This document shows, one piece after another, positions 1 to 6,057 of a stretch of 7,505 nucleotides of DNA. Both the position numbers and the translations under genes were made by a program. This DNA comes from an uncultured Phycisphaerales bacterium (GTDB taxonomy: Bacteria > Planctomycetota > Phycisphaerae > Phycisphaerales > SM1A02): contig CAMPIL010000177.1 of NCBI GenBank assembly GCA_946886375.1, forward strand, positions 1-7,505. Reading direction: 5' to 3'. Under the pieces are notes generated by a model. The model did not search any database. It was not told the origin of the DNA and was given only the letters and a program-made list of their open reading frames with translations. How positions within the stretch are numbered: the first letter of the stretch is position 1; the number at the start of each line of letters is the position of its first letter.

Positions 1-718
1 GCAATCGACTCGCCCGTGGTTGTGCGTCCGGCGGGTTTGGCCGCCCATGGGGGTTTACGATTGCGATGGAACTGGGGGGGGTAGGCGTGCCGACGCCGGC
101 GTCGACGATGACGGGGTAATCCGGTGCGTTTTCCTTGAGCAACTCCAGGATCATGCGAATCGCGGCCGGATTCGCCACGCCGCGCCCGCTGCCGATGGGG
201 CTGCCGGCAGGCATCACGCTGGTCGCGCCGGCATCGCGCAAACGCAGCGCCATGATCGGATCATCGCCACAGTAGCACAGCACGCTGAAACCATCAGCCA
301 CCAGTTCCCTGCACGCTTCGAGCGTGCCGACCGGGTCAGGCCACAAGGTTTTCTTGTCGCCGAGCACTTCCAGTTTCACCCAGCGCTTTCCTGCGTTGTT
401 GAGTTGATCGAGAATCTCGCGGCCCAGCCGCGCGACGCGCACCGCGTCCTCGGCGGTAAAACATCCAGCCGTGTTCGGCAGGATGGTGTAGCGATCGGTG
501 TCGAGAAAATCGAGAATCGACCGGCCGTGCGCATCGATCAACCGTTCGCGCCGCACTGCCACCGTGACCACTTCCGCGCCGGAGACGTCGAGCGCCTCCT
601 GCATGATCTCGTACGTGGCATATTTGCCGGTGCCGACGATCAACCGGTTGTTGATCGTGATGTGCCCCATGCGAAGCGGCTCGTTCGTCGTGGACGTCGA
701 TTGGAGTTGCTGTGTCAT
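1..718 (-). CDS. thiG: Thiazole synthase ThiG, partial, 3' end disrupted
   Basis: ThiG condenses 1-deoxy-D-xylulose 5-phosphate, dehydroglycine (or iminoglycine) and the sulfur carried by ThiS thiocarboxylate into the thiazole phosphate of thiamine; it is a cytosolic TIM-barrel enzyme. Translating from the ATG at 718-716 gives typical ThiG blocks: [11 protein letters not shown] (residues 29-39), [10 protein letters not shown] (51-60), [20 protein letters not shown] (79-98), [15 protein letters not shown] (115-129), and [16 protein letters not shown] (169-184). K115 is, by family knowledge, the Schiff-base lysine. [10 protein letters not shown] is at 203-212. After that (about position 83 down to 1) the frame stays open, but the residues are proline-rich and do not match the expected ThiG C-terminus (about 45 residues with the second phosphate-binding part of the barrel). 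Family length is about 255-260. thiS lies 66 nt upstream on the same strand. The identity is very secure; the last 28 codons are probably not genuine ThiG. Confidence 0.93.
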   Translation of the reverse strand, partial: MTQQLQSTSTTNEPLRMGHITINNRLIVGTGKYATYEIMQEALDVSGAEVVTVAVRRERLIDAHGRSILDFLDTDRYTILPNTAGCFTAEDAVRVARLGREILDQLNNAGKRWVKLEVLGDKKTLWPDPVGTLEACRELVADGFSVLCYCGDDPIMALRLRDAGATSVMPAGSPIGSGRGVANPAAIRMILELLKENAPDYPVIVDAGVGTPTPPSSIAIVNPHGRPNPPDAQPRASRL

Positions 719-746
719 GGAAAGAAGGATATGTCAACCAGGATCG

Positions 747-769
747 ACCGGGAGGCTGTGCCTCCGGGT
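747..769 (-). other. Hairpin between thiS and thiG
   Basis: Inverted repeat in the 66-nt gap between the thiS stop and the thiG start. The arms are 747-756 and 760-769, ten bases each with one mismatch (9 of 10 paired), around a three-base loop. No T-run follows it on the minus strand, so it is not a classic intrinsic terminator. A role in mRNA stability or in setting the ThiS:ThiG ratio is possible but is inference. It could also be a copy of a dispersed small repeat; no second copy is in this window. Confidence 0.6.
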
Positions 770-784
770 CCAGCGTGAATTCCA

Positions 785-985
785 TCACCCGCCGCCCACA
801 AGCGTCACGATTTCGACCTGATCGCCCTCGTTCAACTGCCGCTGCTCGTGCTTTCGCTTGGGCACGATTTCGCGGTTGACTTCCACGGCGCATGCCGCGC
901 TGCCCAAGCCATGCTCCTCGAGCAATTGCCGGACGTTGGCGCCATCGGTAAGCACCGTCGGCTGACCGTTGAGGGTGATCTGCAT
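785..985 (-). CDS. thiS: Sulfur carrier protein ThiS
   Basis: This is the small beta-grasp sulfur carrier of thiamine biosynthesis. Its C-terminal glycine is adenylated by ThiF (or a MoeB-like enzyme), converted to a thiocarboxylate, and handed to ThiG. The chosen start, ATG at 985, gives 66 residues beginning MQITLNGQP, the usual ThiS length and N-terminus. The frame is open four codons further to an ATG at 997 (MMPAMQ...), but that would lengthen the protein beyond the norm; neither start has a good Shine-Dalgarno. Visible hallmarks are LLEEHGL (residues 25-31), ACAVEVNREIVPK (35-47), LNEGDQVEIVTLVGGG (51-66) and the essential terminal Gly-Gly. It lies directly upstream of thiG on the same strand, which fits joint expression. 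No ThiF, ThiH or ThiO is in the window. Confidence 0.93.
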   Translation of the reverse strand: MQITLNGQPTVLTDGANVRQLLEEHGLGSAACAVEVNREIVPKRKHEQRQLNEGDQVEIVTLVGGG

Positions 986-1075
986 CGCCGGCATCATAGG
1001 AACCGCCAGCCGATCGGTCCGACAGTCGCGGGCGCGGGCCGGCTACCATGATCAGGCTACCGTGAAGGGCTTACC

Positions 1076-1864
1076 ATGCGTGCGGTTCACTTGTTCATGG
1101 CGATTGCGATCGGCACGGCGTCGTTGGGCGGCTGCGGCAAGCCGCGGTACGACGCCTCTTCGCCTCAGGCTGCACTCGATTCGATGTACAAGATGATCGC
1201 AGACGGTCATCCCGAAATGCTGGGGGGAATGATCCACATCCAGTCGCGCGATGTGACGTTCGCCGATGGCGTCACTGAGGCCAGCGCGATCCAGAACGTA
1301 ATCGACAAGACGGGCGACATGCTTGGTCAACTCTATCGGGTGGCGAGCAAAGTGCGGGCGCGATTCCCGGCGGAAACCGAGAAGGAATTGAACGCAGCCG
1401 GCGCCGCGACAGACCGTGGCGGCTTGGAAAACATCGGCCGGTTTCTCGCTGACCCGTTCGGCTTGATGGATCAGCAGCGCCAGCGCATCAGCGTTGAAGA
1501 CCTTGGCGACGGCACGGCGGCGATCCTCATCGACGGCCAGCCCGCGTTTGGACTCGGCTTGATGATGCGCGAGGTGGATGGCGTCTGGAAGGTGGACGTG
1601 CCGATCAACCTGATGCAGCAATATCGCCCGAACACGCGTGAGGAATGGAGCGTGCTGGCGAACATGATGCTGTCGCTGCAGCAGGCGTTCACCGCCTTTG
1701 AAACCGAATTGGACCAAGGCCAGTTTCGGGATTTGCAGCAGGCCAGCAATCGCGCGGGCCGGCTACTCGGCGAACGAGCCATCGTCCAGGCGCTTATCTA
1801 CCAGGCGATGAAGAAAGAGGGGAGCGGGAATGACGAAGAAGGAACCAAACCTGCACAGCAGTGA
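1076..1864 (+). CDS. Putative lipoprotein, function unknown
   Basis: The protein has 262 residues, with a short positively charged start (MRAVH), a hydrophobic stretch at 5-19 and a lipobox Leu-Gly-Gly-Cys at 17-20. It is therefore probably processed by signal peptidase II and lipidated on C20; Gly at +2 gives no clear retention signal. The mature part starts with an SPQAALDSMYKMIADG segment (residues 29-44), a helix pattern common at the start of small NTF2-like or DUF4878-like lipoproteins. A region with beta-strand character follows (about 150-190, including DGTAAILIDGQ and VDGVWKVDVPINLMQQY), then a long Gln/Glu-rich helical region (195-250) and a charged tail. The NTF2-like idea is weak inference; I do not recognise a named family. 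A GAAGGG six bases before the ATG is a modest ribosome-binding site. The gene is divergent from thiS with a gap of about 90 bases and converges on mqnC. Confidence 0.8.
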   Translation: MRAVHLFMAIAIGTASLGGCGKPRYDASSPQAALDSMYKMIADGHPEMLGGMIHIQSRDVTFADGVTEASAIQNVIDKTGDMLGQLYRVASKVRARFPAETEKELNAAGAATDRGGLENIGRFLADPFGLMDQQRQRISVEDLGDGTAAILIDGQPAFGLGLMMREVDGVWKVDVPINLMQQYRPNTREEWSVLANMMLSLQQAFTAFETELDQGQFRDLQQASNRAGRLLGERAIVQALIYQAMKKEGSGNDEEGTKPAQQ

Positions 1865-1955
1865 TTGAATCACGCAGCAGCGCGAAGAGCGAAACTGCAC
1901 GACTCTCCGCCGTGGCGCGAGAACCTGGTCAGAAAGTTGGAGATTGGCGGATCGA
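1865..1955. other. Convergent intergenic gap, no feature seen
   Basis: Ninety-one bases between the stop codons of the lipoprotein gene (plus) and mqnC (minus). Both genes must end transcription here or nearby, but I see no GC-rich hairpin followed by a T-run on either strand. The only complementary segments (TCCGCC near 1905 and GGCGGA near 1946) are about 35 bases apart and too short to call a terminator. Confidence 0.5.
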
Positions 1956-3410
1956 CTAACTGGGATTCGCGCTCACGGTGAGTGGAATCGCTTCCGCTTC
2001 AGACTTTTTCGTTTGAACGTGCAGCGCCTGGGCTCGCAGTGTTGACCAGTCTTTCACCCGAAGGTCCGGCGAGTCGCCGCCATCATGCACCTTCAGCAGG
2101 TTGTATTCATTGTTCCGCTGCGCAGGCATAAACCCCGCGTCGCGGATCAGGCGGCAAAGCATCGGCTCGTTCAGGCAATACGTCGTGCCGGCGGCGCTCA
2201 CCACGTTCTCTTCCATCATCACGCTGCCCATGTCGTTGGCGCCGTAGTGCAAGGCGACCTGACCGATGTTCGGCCCCATCGTTACCCAACTCGCGCCGGT
2301 CGAGTAGATGTTGTCCAGATACAAACGGCTGATCGCCTGCGTGCGAAGGTAATCGCTCGCGCCCGACATGCGAACGCGCCGGCCGAAGAGAGAATCCGGC
2401 GATTTGGCAACGTGTTGATTCGGCGAGCGATCGTGATCAGTTCCCCAATCGCCGGGCTGCCACTGTTCCAGATCGCCGAATAGTTCGTTTGCCATCGCAT
2501 CGCCGGGGAACGGCTGCGAAAGATCATCGCCTTCGACTTCTCCCCATTCCTTTGCGCGGCCCAATGGGGTGTTCTCTCGCTGGAACGGCCAGGAGATGAA
2601 CGCTTTGTATCGCCCGCCGCCGTCGGATGCGAAGTCCGCGATTGATCGGTCCTGCCACGAACGCACCAATTCCATGTGATGAATGCGGTCGGCAATTCCT
2701 TCGATGTGGCCGAACATCATCGTGGCGGAAGTGTTCATGCCCAACTCGTGCGCGATTCGCATGACGGTGAGCCACTGGTGTGCATCGCACTTTCCCAGTC
2801 CAATTTTCCGTCGCACGTGATGGGCGAAGATTTCGCCGCCGCCTCCGGGCACGGAATCCAGTCCAGCGCGCTTCAGCCGCTGCATCACCCAGCGAACCTG
2901 CGCATCCAGATCCCCGCCTGGCGCATTGAAGAATCGCACAAATTCCACAATCTCAGGCGGGCTGAACGCGTGAATGTGAACGTGCGGAAAACGCGACTTG
3001 ATGCTGGTGAGCAGTTCGATGTACCAATCCAACGGCAGGTGTGGATTCATGCCGCCTTGCATGAGAATCTGCGTCCCGCCGATGTCGCTGAGTTCCTGAA
3101 TTTTCATCAGCAGGGCATCGTGATCGAGCGTGTAGGCGTCATCTTCATCTCCATCGCGCCGGAACGCGCAAAAGGTGCATCGTGCCGTGCAGATGTTGGT
3201 GTAGTTGATGTTTCGGTCGATCACGTAGGTCCGGATGTGATCGCCGTGCACGAAGCGGCAACGTGCATCCGCCCATCGGCCGAGGTCCTGGATGGGCATT
3301 TCGCGGTACAGCCGCATGGCCTGCGCGGGCGAAAGGCGCAACTGGCCGGTGACGACGTCTTGAAGCACGGCGGGATCAAGGATGTCGAGATCTGTTCTGA
3401 GGGCAGGCAT
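1956..3410 (-). CDS. mqnC: Cyclic dehypoxanthinyl futalosine synthase MqnC, with insertions
   Basis: MqnC is a radical-SAM enzyme that cyclises dehypoxanthine futalosine in the futalosine route to menaquinone. The CX3CX2C cluster motif is present (C74, C78, C81, numbered from the ATG at 3410), preceded by YVIDRNINYTN (62-72). Next come ILMQGGMNPHLPLDWY (115-130), HAFSPPEIVEF (147-157), AGLDSVPGGGGEIF (182-195), TSATMMFGHIEG (227-238), ASWVTMGPNIGQVALHYGAND (373-393) and MEENVVSAAGT (399-409). DAGFMPAQRN is at 424-433. The YVIDRNINYTN, SPPEI and MEENVVSAAG blocks favour MqnC over the related MqnE. At 484 residues it is longer than the usual 350-400: an extra block of about 65 residues (286-350) and two shorter ones (near 161-177 and 256-269) interrupt otherwise conserved sequence. 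The frame is open upstream to a TTG at 3443 (11 extra residues); neither start has a strong Shine-Dalgarno, so I prefer the ATG. No other mqn gene is present. Confidence 0.92.
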   Translation of the reverse strand: MPALRTDLDILDPAVLQDVVTGQLRLSPAQAMRLYREMPIQDLGRWADARCRFVHGDHIRTYVIDRNINYTNICTARCTFCAFRRDGDEDDAYTLDHDALLMKIQELSDIGGTQILMQGGMNPHLPLDWYIELLTSIKSRFPHVHIHAFSPPEIVEFVRFFNAPGGDLDAQVRWVMQRLKRAGLDSVPGGGGEIFAHHVRRKIGLGKCDAHQWLTVMRIAHELGMNTSATMMFGHIEGIADRIHHMELVRSWQDRSIADFASDGGGRYKAFISWPFQRENTPLGRAKEWGEVEGDDLSQPFPGDAMANELFGDLEQWQPGDWGTDHDRSPNQHVAKSPDSLFGRRVRMSGASDYLRTQAISRLYLDNIYSTGASWVTMGPNIGQVALHYGANDMGSVMMEENVVSAAGTTYCLNEPMLCRLIRDAGFMPAQRNNEYNLLKVHDGGDSPDLRVKDWSTLRAQALHVQTKKSEAEAIPLTVSANPS

Positions 3411-3532
3411 CGATTTCCCGTCAGGAAAAAACTTCTTGCCCAAATGATACGGATGTGCGCGGCCTTGTCGAATGGACGGTTTATGCGGTTTGGGCGACCT
3501 GAGGCTGCCTGCCGCGTTTCACTGCGTTCCCA

Positions 3533-3582
3533 GCCTTGACCGATGAAACAAGGCCGGCGTCGCAGATTTGACCCATCGCCGG
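3533..3582 (+). promoter_or_regulatory. Inverted repeats upstream of membrane-protein gene
   Basis: The divergent region between mqnC and the membrane-protein gene (about 3411-3602) holds two short perfect inverted repeats. GCCTTG at 3533-3538 pairs with CAAGGC at 3549-3554, and CCGGCG at 3554-3559 pairs with CGCCGG at 3577-3582. They could fold as adjacent hairpins in the leader, or mark an operator. TTGACC at 3537 and 3568 resemble -35 hexamers, but neither has a good -10 at the right spacing, so I do not call a promoter. Short repeats like these also arise by chance in GC-rich DNA. Confidence 0.25.
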
Positions 3583-3590
3583 TCCGCATA

Positions 3591-3598
3591 AGGGAGGA
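3591..3598 (+). promoter_or_regulatory. Strong Shine-Dalgarno deciding the start at 3603
   Basis: AGGGAGGA lies four bases before the ATG at 3603. It is the best ribosome-binding site in the window and is the reason for choosing this ATG over the in-frame ATG at 3543, which would add 20 Arg-rich residues and has no such site. Confidence 0.75.
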
Positions 3599-3602
3599 TC
3601 GC

Positions 3603-4478
3603 ATGCCGCCAATTCAATCGCCGTTTGTGAGCACTGCACTTGCGCGTCTGCGTCGTGGCGTCGCCGCATGCTGCTGGGTTGTCGCTGGGGCGTTGCTGGT
3701 GCAGGTTCTGGTGTGGTGCACGGCCACGTTTACCCAGGCACGGATTGCGGTCATTGAAGCGCCCGCCAAGCCGGGCGTCATCATCAGCGCTCATGATGAT
3801 GTCACTCCCGCGACGTTTAAACCTGCTTCGCCAACGGCTTTAACTGCCGACGCAGCCACACCGGATCCTAACCGGGTCATGAGCCAATACGATCCGATGC
3901 TTGCCAAGGCTTCCACGCTGGCGCGGGCCACCGGATCGCTGGCAATGGTGATGCTGCTGCCCCTGCTGGGTTTAGGCGTGCTGCTGGGCGTGACGACCGC
4001 CACATCTGGCGTTGAATCGACAGTATCGGCTTTCATGTGGTCGCTGTTCATTTCCATGCTCGTGCTGCCGCTGGGCGCCAGCGTTGGCCTGCCGTGGTCG
4101 GAAGGCGCGTTGACCAGTTATACGATGATGACCGAGCAGGTTGATGCCATACGCGATGCGTCGCCCGATGCGCTTGGTGGAGCGACGTTCTATGCGCGAT
4201 TTGCTTTCCTGCCGATCGCGTGTGTGGCGGGAATCGCGATGGTGGGTTTGAGGTTCGGTTCGGGCGTGAATGCCGGGATCATCCCGCGCGAAAGCATGCG
4301 CCTGGACCCGGTCTTGGAGAGAGAAGCCGCCAACGTGAAGCCCGGCAGCCTGCACGGCGGACGAGCCGGCAATGCGCTGCGGAACATGAACGGTTCAAAC
4401 ACGCCGGAGCGCAAGCCTTCCGCGCCAGCCCCGGCCCTTGCAACCAGCGCAGGCGAGGCTCCGCGACGGCTGATTTGA
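3603..4478 (+). CDS. Four-helix membrane protein, function unknown
   Basis: The protein has 291 residues from the ATG at 3603. Predicted membrane segments are at about 20-42, 111-131, 141-161 and 197-216. The N-terminal flank is basic (RLRR, 15-18), which by the positive-inside rule puts the N-terminus in the cytoplasm. A loop of about 65 residues (43-110), rich in Ala, Pro, Thr and Asp, would then be periplasmic, as would a shorter one around 162-196 containing LPWSEGALTSYTMMTEQ. The C-terminal 70 residues (220-291) are hydrophilic, Pro/Ala/Ser-rich and probably disordered in the cytoplasm. I see no catalytic motif, transporter signature or family I can name. It is divergent from mqnC and its stop lies 11 bases from that of the converging zinc-ribbon gene. 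Coding is supported by the Shine-Dalgarno, codon pattern and coherent hydropathy. Confidence 0.8.
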   Translation: MPPIQSPFVSTALARLRRGVAACCWVVAGALLVQVLVWCTATFTQARIAVIEAPAKPGVIISAHDDVTPATFKPASPTALTADAATPDPNRVMSQYDPMLAKASTLARATGSLAMVMLLPLLGLGVLLGVTTATSGVESTVSAFMWSLFISMLVLPLGASVGLPWSEGALTSYTMMTEQVDAIRDASPDALGGATFYARFAFLPIACVAGIAMVGLRFGSGVNAGIIPRESMRLDPVLEREAANVKPGSLHGGRAGNALRNMNGSNTPERKPSAPAPALATSAGEAPRRLI

Positions 4479-4489
4479 GCGGCGTCCCG

Positions 4490-4747
4490 TCAACCGGCCT
4501 CAAAGACTCGCCGGGTCGTGCCGCCGGTGCCAATGGCCGCCCTGACTTTCGCGCCGCACTTCGGGCAACGTCCCTCGTACGCGGTTTCCTGCCTGTTGCG
4601 GTGCATGCGGCCGTAGGTGTGGCAGCAGCGAAACCAAACTGACAGGAAACGCTTGCCCGCGCCTGCGGTCTTCTTGCCAGGCGCACCTGCGGCGGCGACT
4701 GGGACGTTCAGGCCGCGAAGTTCCACGATGTCCTGCGGATCAGGCAC
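4490..4747 (-). CDS. Small zinc-ribbon protein, conserved hypothetical
   Basis: The protein has 85 residues starting at a GTG (4747). A variable linker rich in Ala, Gly and Lys (about 18-32) is followed by a dense core. RFLSVWFRCCHTYGRMHRNR is at 33-52, then TAYEGRCPKCGAKVRA (55-70), then GTGGTTRRVFEA (73-84). C41, C42 (or H43), C61 and C64 are likely zinc ligands of a ribbon fold. From memory, small proteins with this WFRCCH...YEGRCP.CG core recur in Planctomycetota, but I cannot confirm this here. The frame opens only about a dozen codons upstream and contains no ATG, so GTG 4747 or an internal GTG at codon 8 is the start; no strong Shine-Dalgarno is visible. The function is unknown; nucleic-acid or protein binding is the usual guess for a lone ribbon. 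It is the last gene of the minus-strand run after DUF488, 59 nt downstream. Confidence 0.8.
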   Translation of the reverse strand: MPDPQDIVELRGLNVPVAAAGAPGKKTAGAGKRFLSVWFRCCHTYGRMHRNRQETAYEGRCPKCGAKVRAAIGTGGTTRRVFEAG

Positions 4748-4806
4748 GCTGAGAATATCGGCATCGCCGCCACGCCGACTTCATTGACCAGCCGACGACC
4801 ATACCC

Positions 4807-5382
4807 TTAAACGTCTTGAAACAGCCCCTCATCCGGCGAGGGATAGGTCACCCGCGTGCCGGCAACACGAGCGAACTTCGGCAGTTGATGCGGCTTGGCG
4901 ACAGTGTCGCTGAAAATGTCCCGCACATCCCAGCCGCGTGCCAGCAGCGCATCGGCGATCAGGCTGCGGTGACACTGCCATGGCAGGGCCTCAGCGCACA
5001 TGAACGCGGTGGAGCGGCGCGATCCCAATGCGATCAACTCTTCCAACGCATGTCGAAACTCATCAGTCTGCGCATAGTCGGCGTACCCGCGGAATGATTC
5101 GTTCTTCCAACCGGTGTTGATCGAATCAGCGTTTGCCTTTCGCCGGCCACCGAGCGCGGGAAGCGGCGCGTAATCGATTCCGATGCGCGGCAGGTTCTCC
5201 GCAAGGGCTGTGTCATTGAAATGCGGCAGCCGGCGCGAACGCGGATAGCGGCGAACATCTGCGAGCGTGACGACGCCGTGAGCCTTCAACAGGTGAGTGA
5301 ATTCATCGAAACTTCGCGTTGAGTGCCCAACGGTGTAGATCACCTGATTGTCGCTTGCCTGATGGGAACCCACATCGCTCAT
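4807..5382 (-). CDS. DUF488 family protein
   Basis: The protein has 191 residues, within the range I expect for this family. Conserved blocks in order are IYTVGHSTRSFDEF (residues 15-28), TLADVRRYPRSRRLPHF (39-55), GIDYAPLPALGGRR (68-81), FRGYADYAQTDEF (97-109) and the signature MCAEALPWQCHRSLIADAL (128-146). C129, E131, C137, H138 and R139 form the most conserved patch and look like an active or metal site, but no reaction is established for the family that I can state. The start ATG at 5382 is the only reasonable one before the YTVGHS strand. No signal peptide or membrane segment is seen, so it is cytosolic. It lies 51 nt after the cyclodeaminase-like gene and 59 nt before the zinc-ribbon gene, all on the minus strand. 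Confidence 0.92.
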   Translation of the reverse strand: MSDVGSHQASDNQVIYTVGHSTRSFDEFTHLLKAHGVVTLADVRRYPRSRRLPHFNDTALAENLPRIGIDYAPLPALGGRRKANADSINTGWKNESFRGYADYAQTDEFRHALEELIALGSRRSTAFMCAEALPWQCHRSLIADALLARGWDVRDIFSDTVAKPHQLPKFARVAGTRVTYPSPDEGLFQDV

Positions 5383-5433
5383 GCAATCAGGAAAGCACTC
5401 AGGATGCGGGCGGTCAATGGGCGGATTAAGGAT

Positions 5434-6057
5434 TCAAATCGCGCACGCCCGCTCGGTTTCGTCCGACAGCGCGCGGGCCTGATTCAGCAGAGATTCCGCG
5501 GATTCAGAAATCGATTGGCGTATCGCATCATTGTCGAGCAGCGGCAGATTGATGCGGATGTTCCATTCGGCGGCGCGGGCCGCAGCATCGGCGAGAATCG
5601 CAGCAATCGCCAGGTCGCTGTTGAGTTGCGCGTTGCTCTTGCCCGCAAGTTGGCGAAGCAGCCGCAACAGTTCAACGGACGTTTGCAGCATGCGCAGGGG
5701 CGGTTGAATCGCGTGCTCCGCCGCCGCAGGCAGGTCCTGGGCGCGGCGAGGGTCGGCCCGGTCCAGTTTCCAAACGAGGTTCATGCGCTCATACGCCTGC
5801 GCATCGACCTCGGCGAGGGACAACGCGCGATCCGCAAACGCCTGCAACTTGCCGAGCGCGGCGCGATGGAAAGGTTCGAACTCGGCCAGCGACTTCTTGC
5901 CCAGCGAATAGTTGACGACCATCTCCGCAAGCGTACTCGCCAGCGCAGCGGTGATGCACGCCACCGCGCCTCCGCCGGGCGTCGGCGTCTTCGCGGCAAT
6001 CGACGCCAGTACGTCTTTGAGGGGCAAATCCTGCATGCGTGGCTGCGAGGCCGTCAC
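5434..6057 (-). CDS. Cyclodeaminase/methenyl-THF cyclohydrolase family protein
   Basis: The protein has 207 residues and belongs to the family of the formimino-THF cyclodeaminase domain of FTCD and of clostridial FchA. These act on 5-formimino-THF or 5,10-methenyl-THF in one-carbon metabolism. The evidence is the KTPTPGGGAVACITAALAS block (residues 23-41), DAQAYERMN (85-93), the long helical middle, and the diagnostic NSDLAIAAILADAAARAAEWN (146-166) followed by IRINLPLL (167-174). The fold is all-helical and cytosolic. Without the transferase domain or histidine-degradation genes nearby, cyclohydrolase (FchA-like) activity seems at least as likely as cyclodeaminase; the sequence does not decide. 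The GTG start at 6057 overlaps the pheT stop in a GTGA, which suggests translational coupling; an ATG at codon 8 (6036) is an alternative that gives the usual family N-terminus. Confidence 0.9.
   Translation of the reverse strand: MTASQPRMQDLPLKDVLASIAAKTPTPGGGAVACITAALASTLAEMVVNYSLGKKSLAEFEPFHRAALGKLQAFADRALSLAEVDAQAYERMNLVWKLDRADPRRAQDLPAAAEHAIQPPLRMLQTSVELLRLLRQLAGKSNAQLNSDLAIAAILADAAARAAEWNIRINLPLLDNDAIRQSISESAESLLNQARALSDETERACAI

Noticed and set aside
20..778. Long plus-strand open frame over the thiG region
   Set aside because: It is antisense to thiG, whose minus-strand translation matches the family almost throughout; the plus translation is Arg/His-rich with no family features.
336..1049. 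Minus-strand open frame spanning thiS and most of thiG in another frame
   Set aside because: Shadow of two well-recognised genes on the same strand in their own frames.
986..1075. Possible TPP riboswitch upstream of thiS
   Set aside because: The minus strand has a CCTGATCATGGTAGCC stretch faintly like one half of the THI element, but the CTGAGA half and proper spacing are absent and the leader is too short.
1956..3410. Assignment as MqnE (aminofutalosine synthase)
   Set aside because: MqnE is a close relative, but the YVIDRNINYTN, SPPEI, GPNIGQVALHYGAND and MEENVVSAAG blocks match MqnC.
2676..3539. 287-codon plus-strand open frame opposite mqnC
   Set aside because: Antisense of conserved MqnC sequence; the composition (His, Arg, Val rich) is typical of shadow frames in GC-rich genes.
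3543..3602. Upstream ATG giving a 20-residue longer membrane protein
   Set aside because: The extension is Arg-rich, lacks a Shine-Dalgarno, and covers the strong AGGGAGGA that serves the ATG at 3603.
4479..4489. Bidirectional terminator between the convergent genes
   Set aside because: Only 11 bases separate the stop codons and I see no hairpin with a T-run there.
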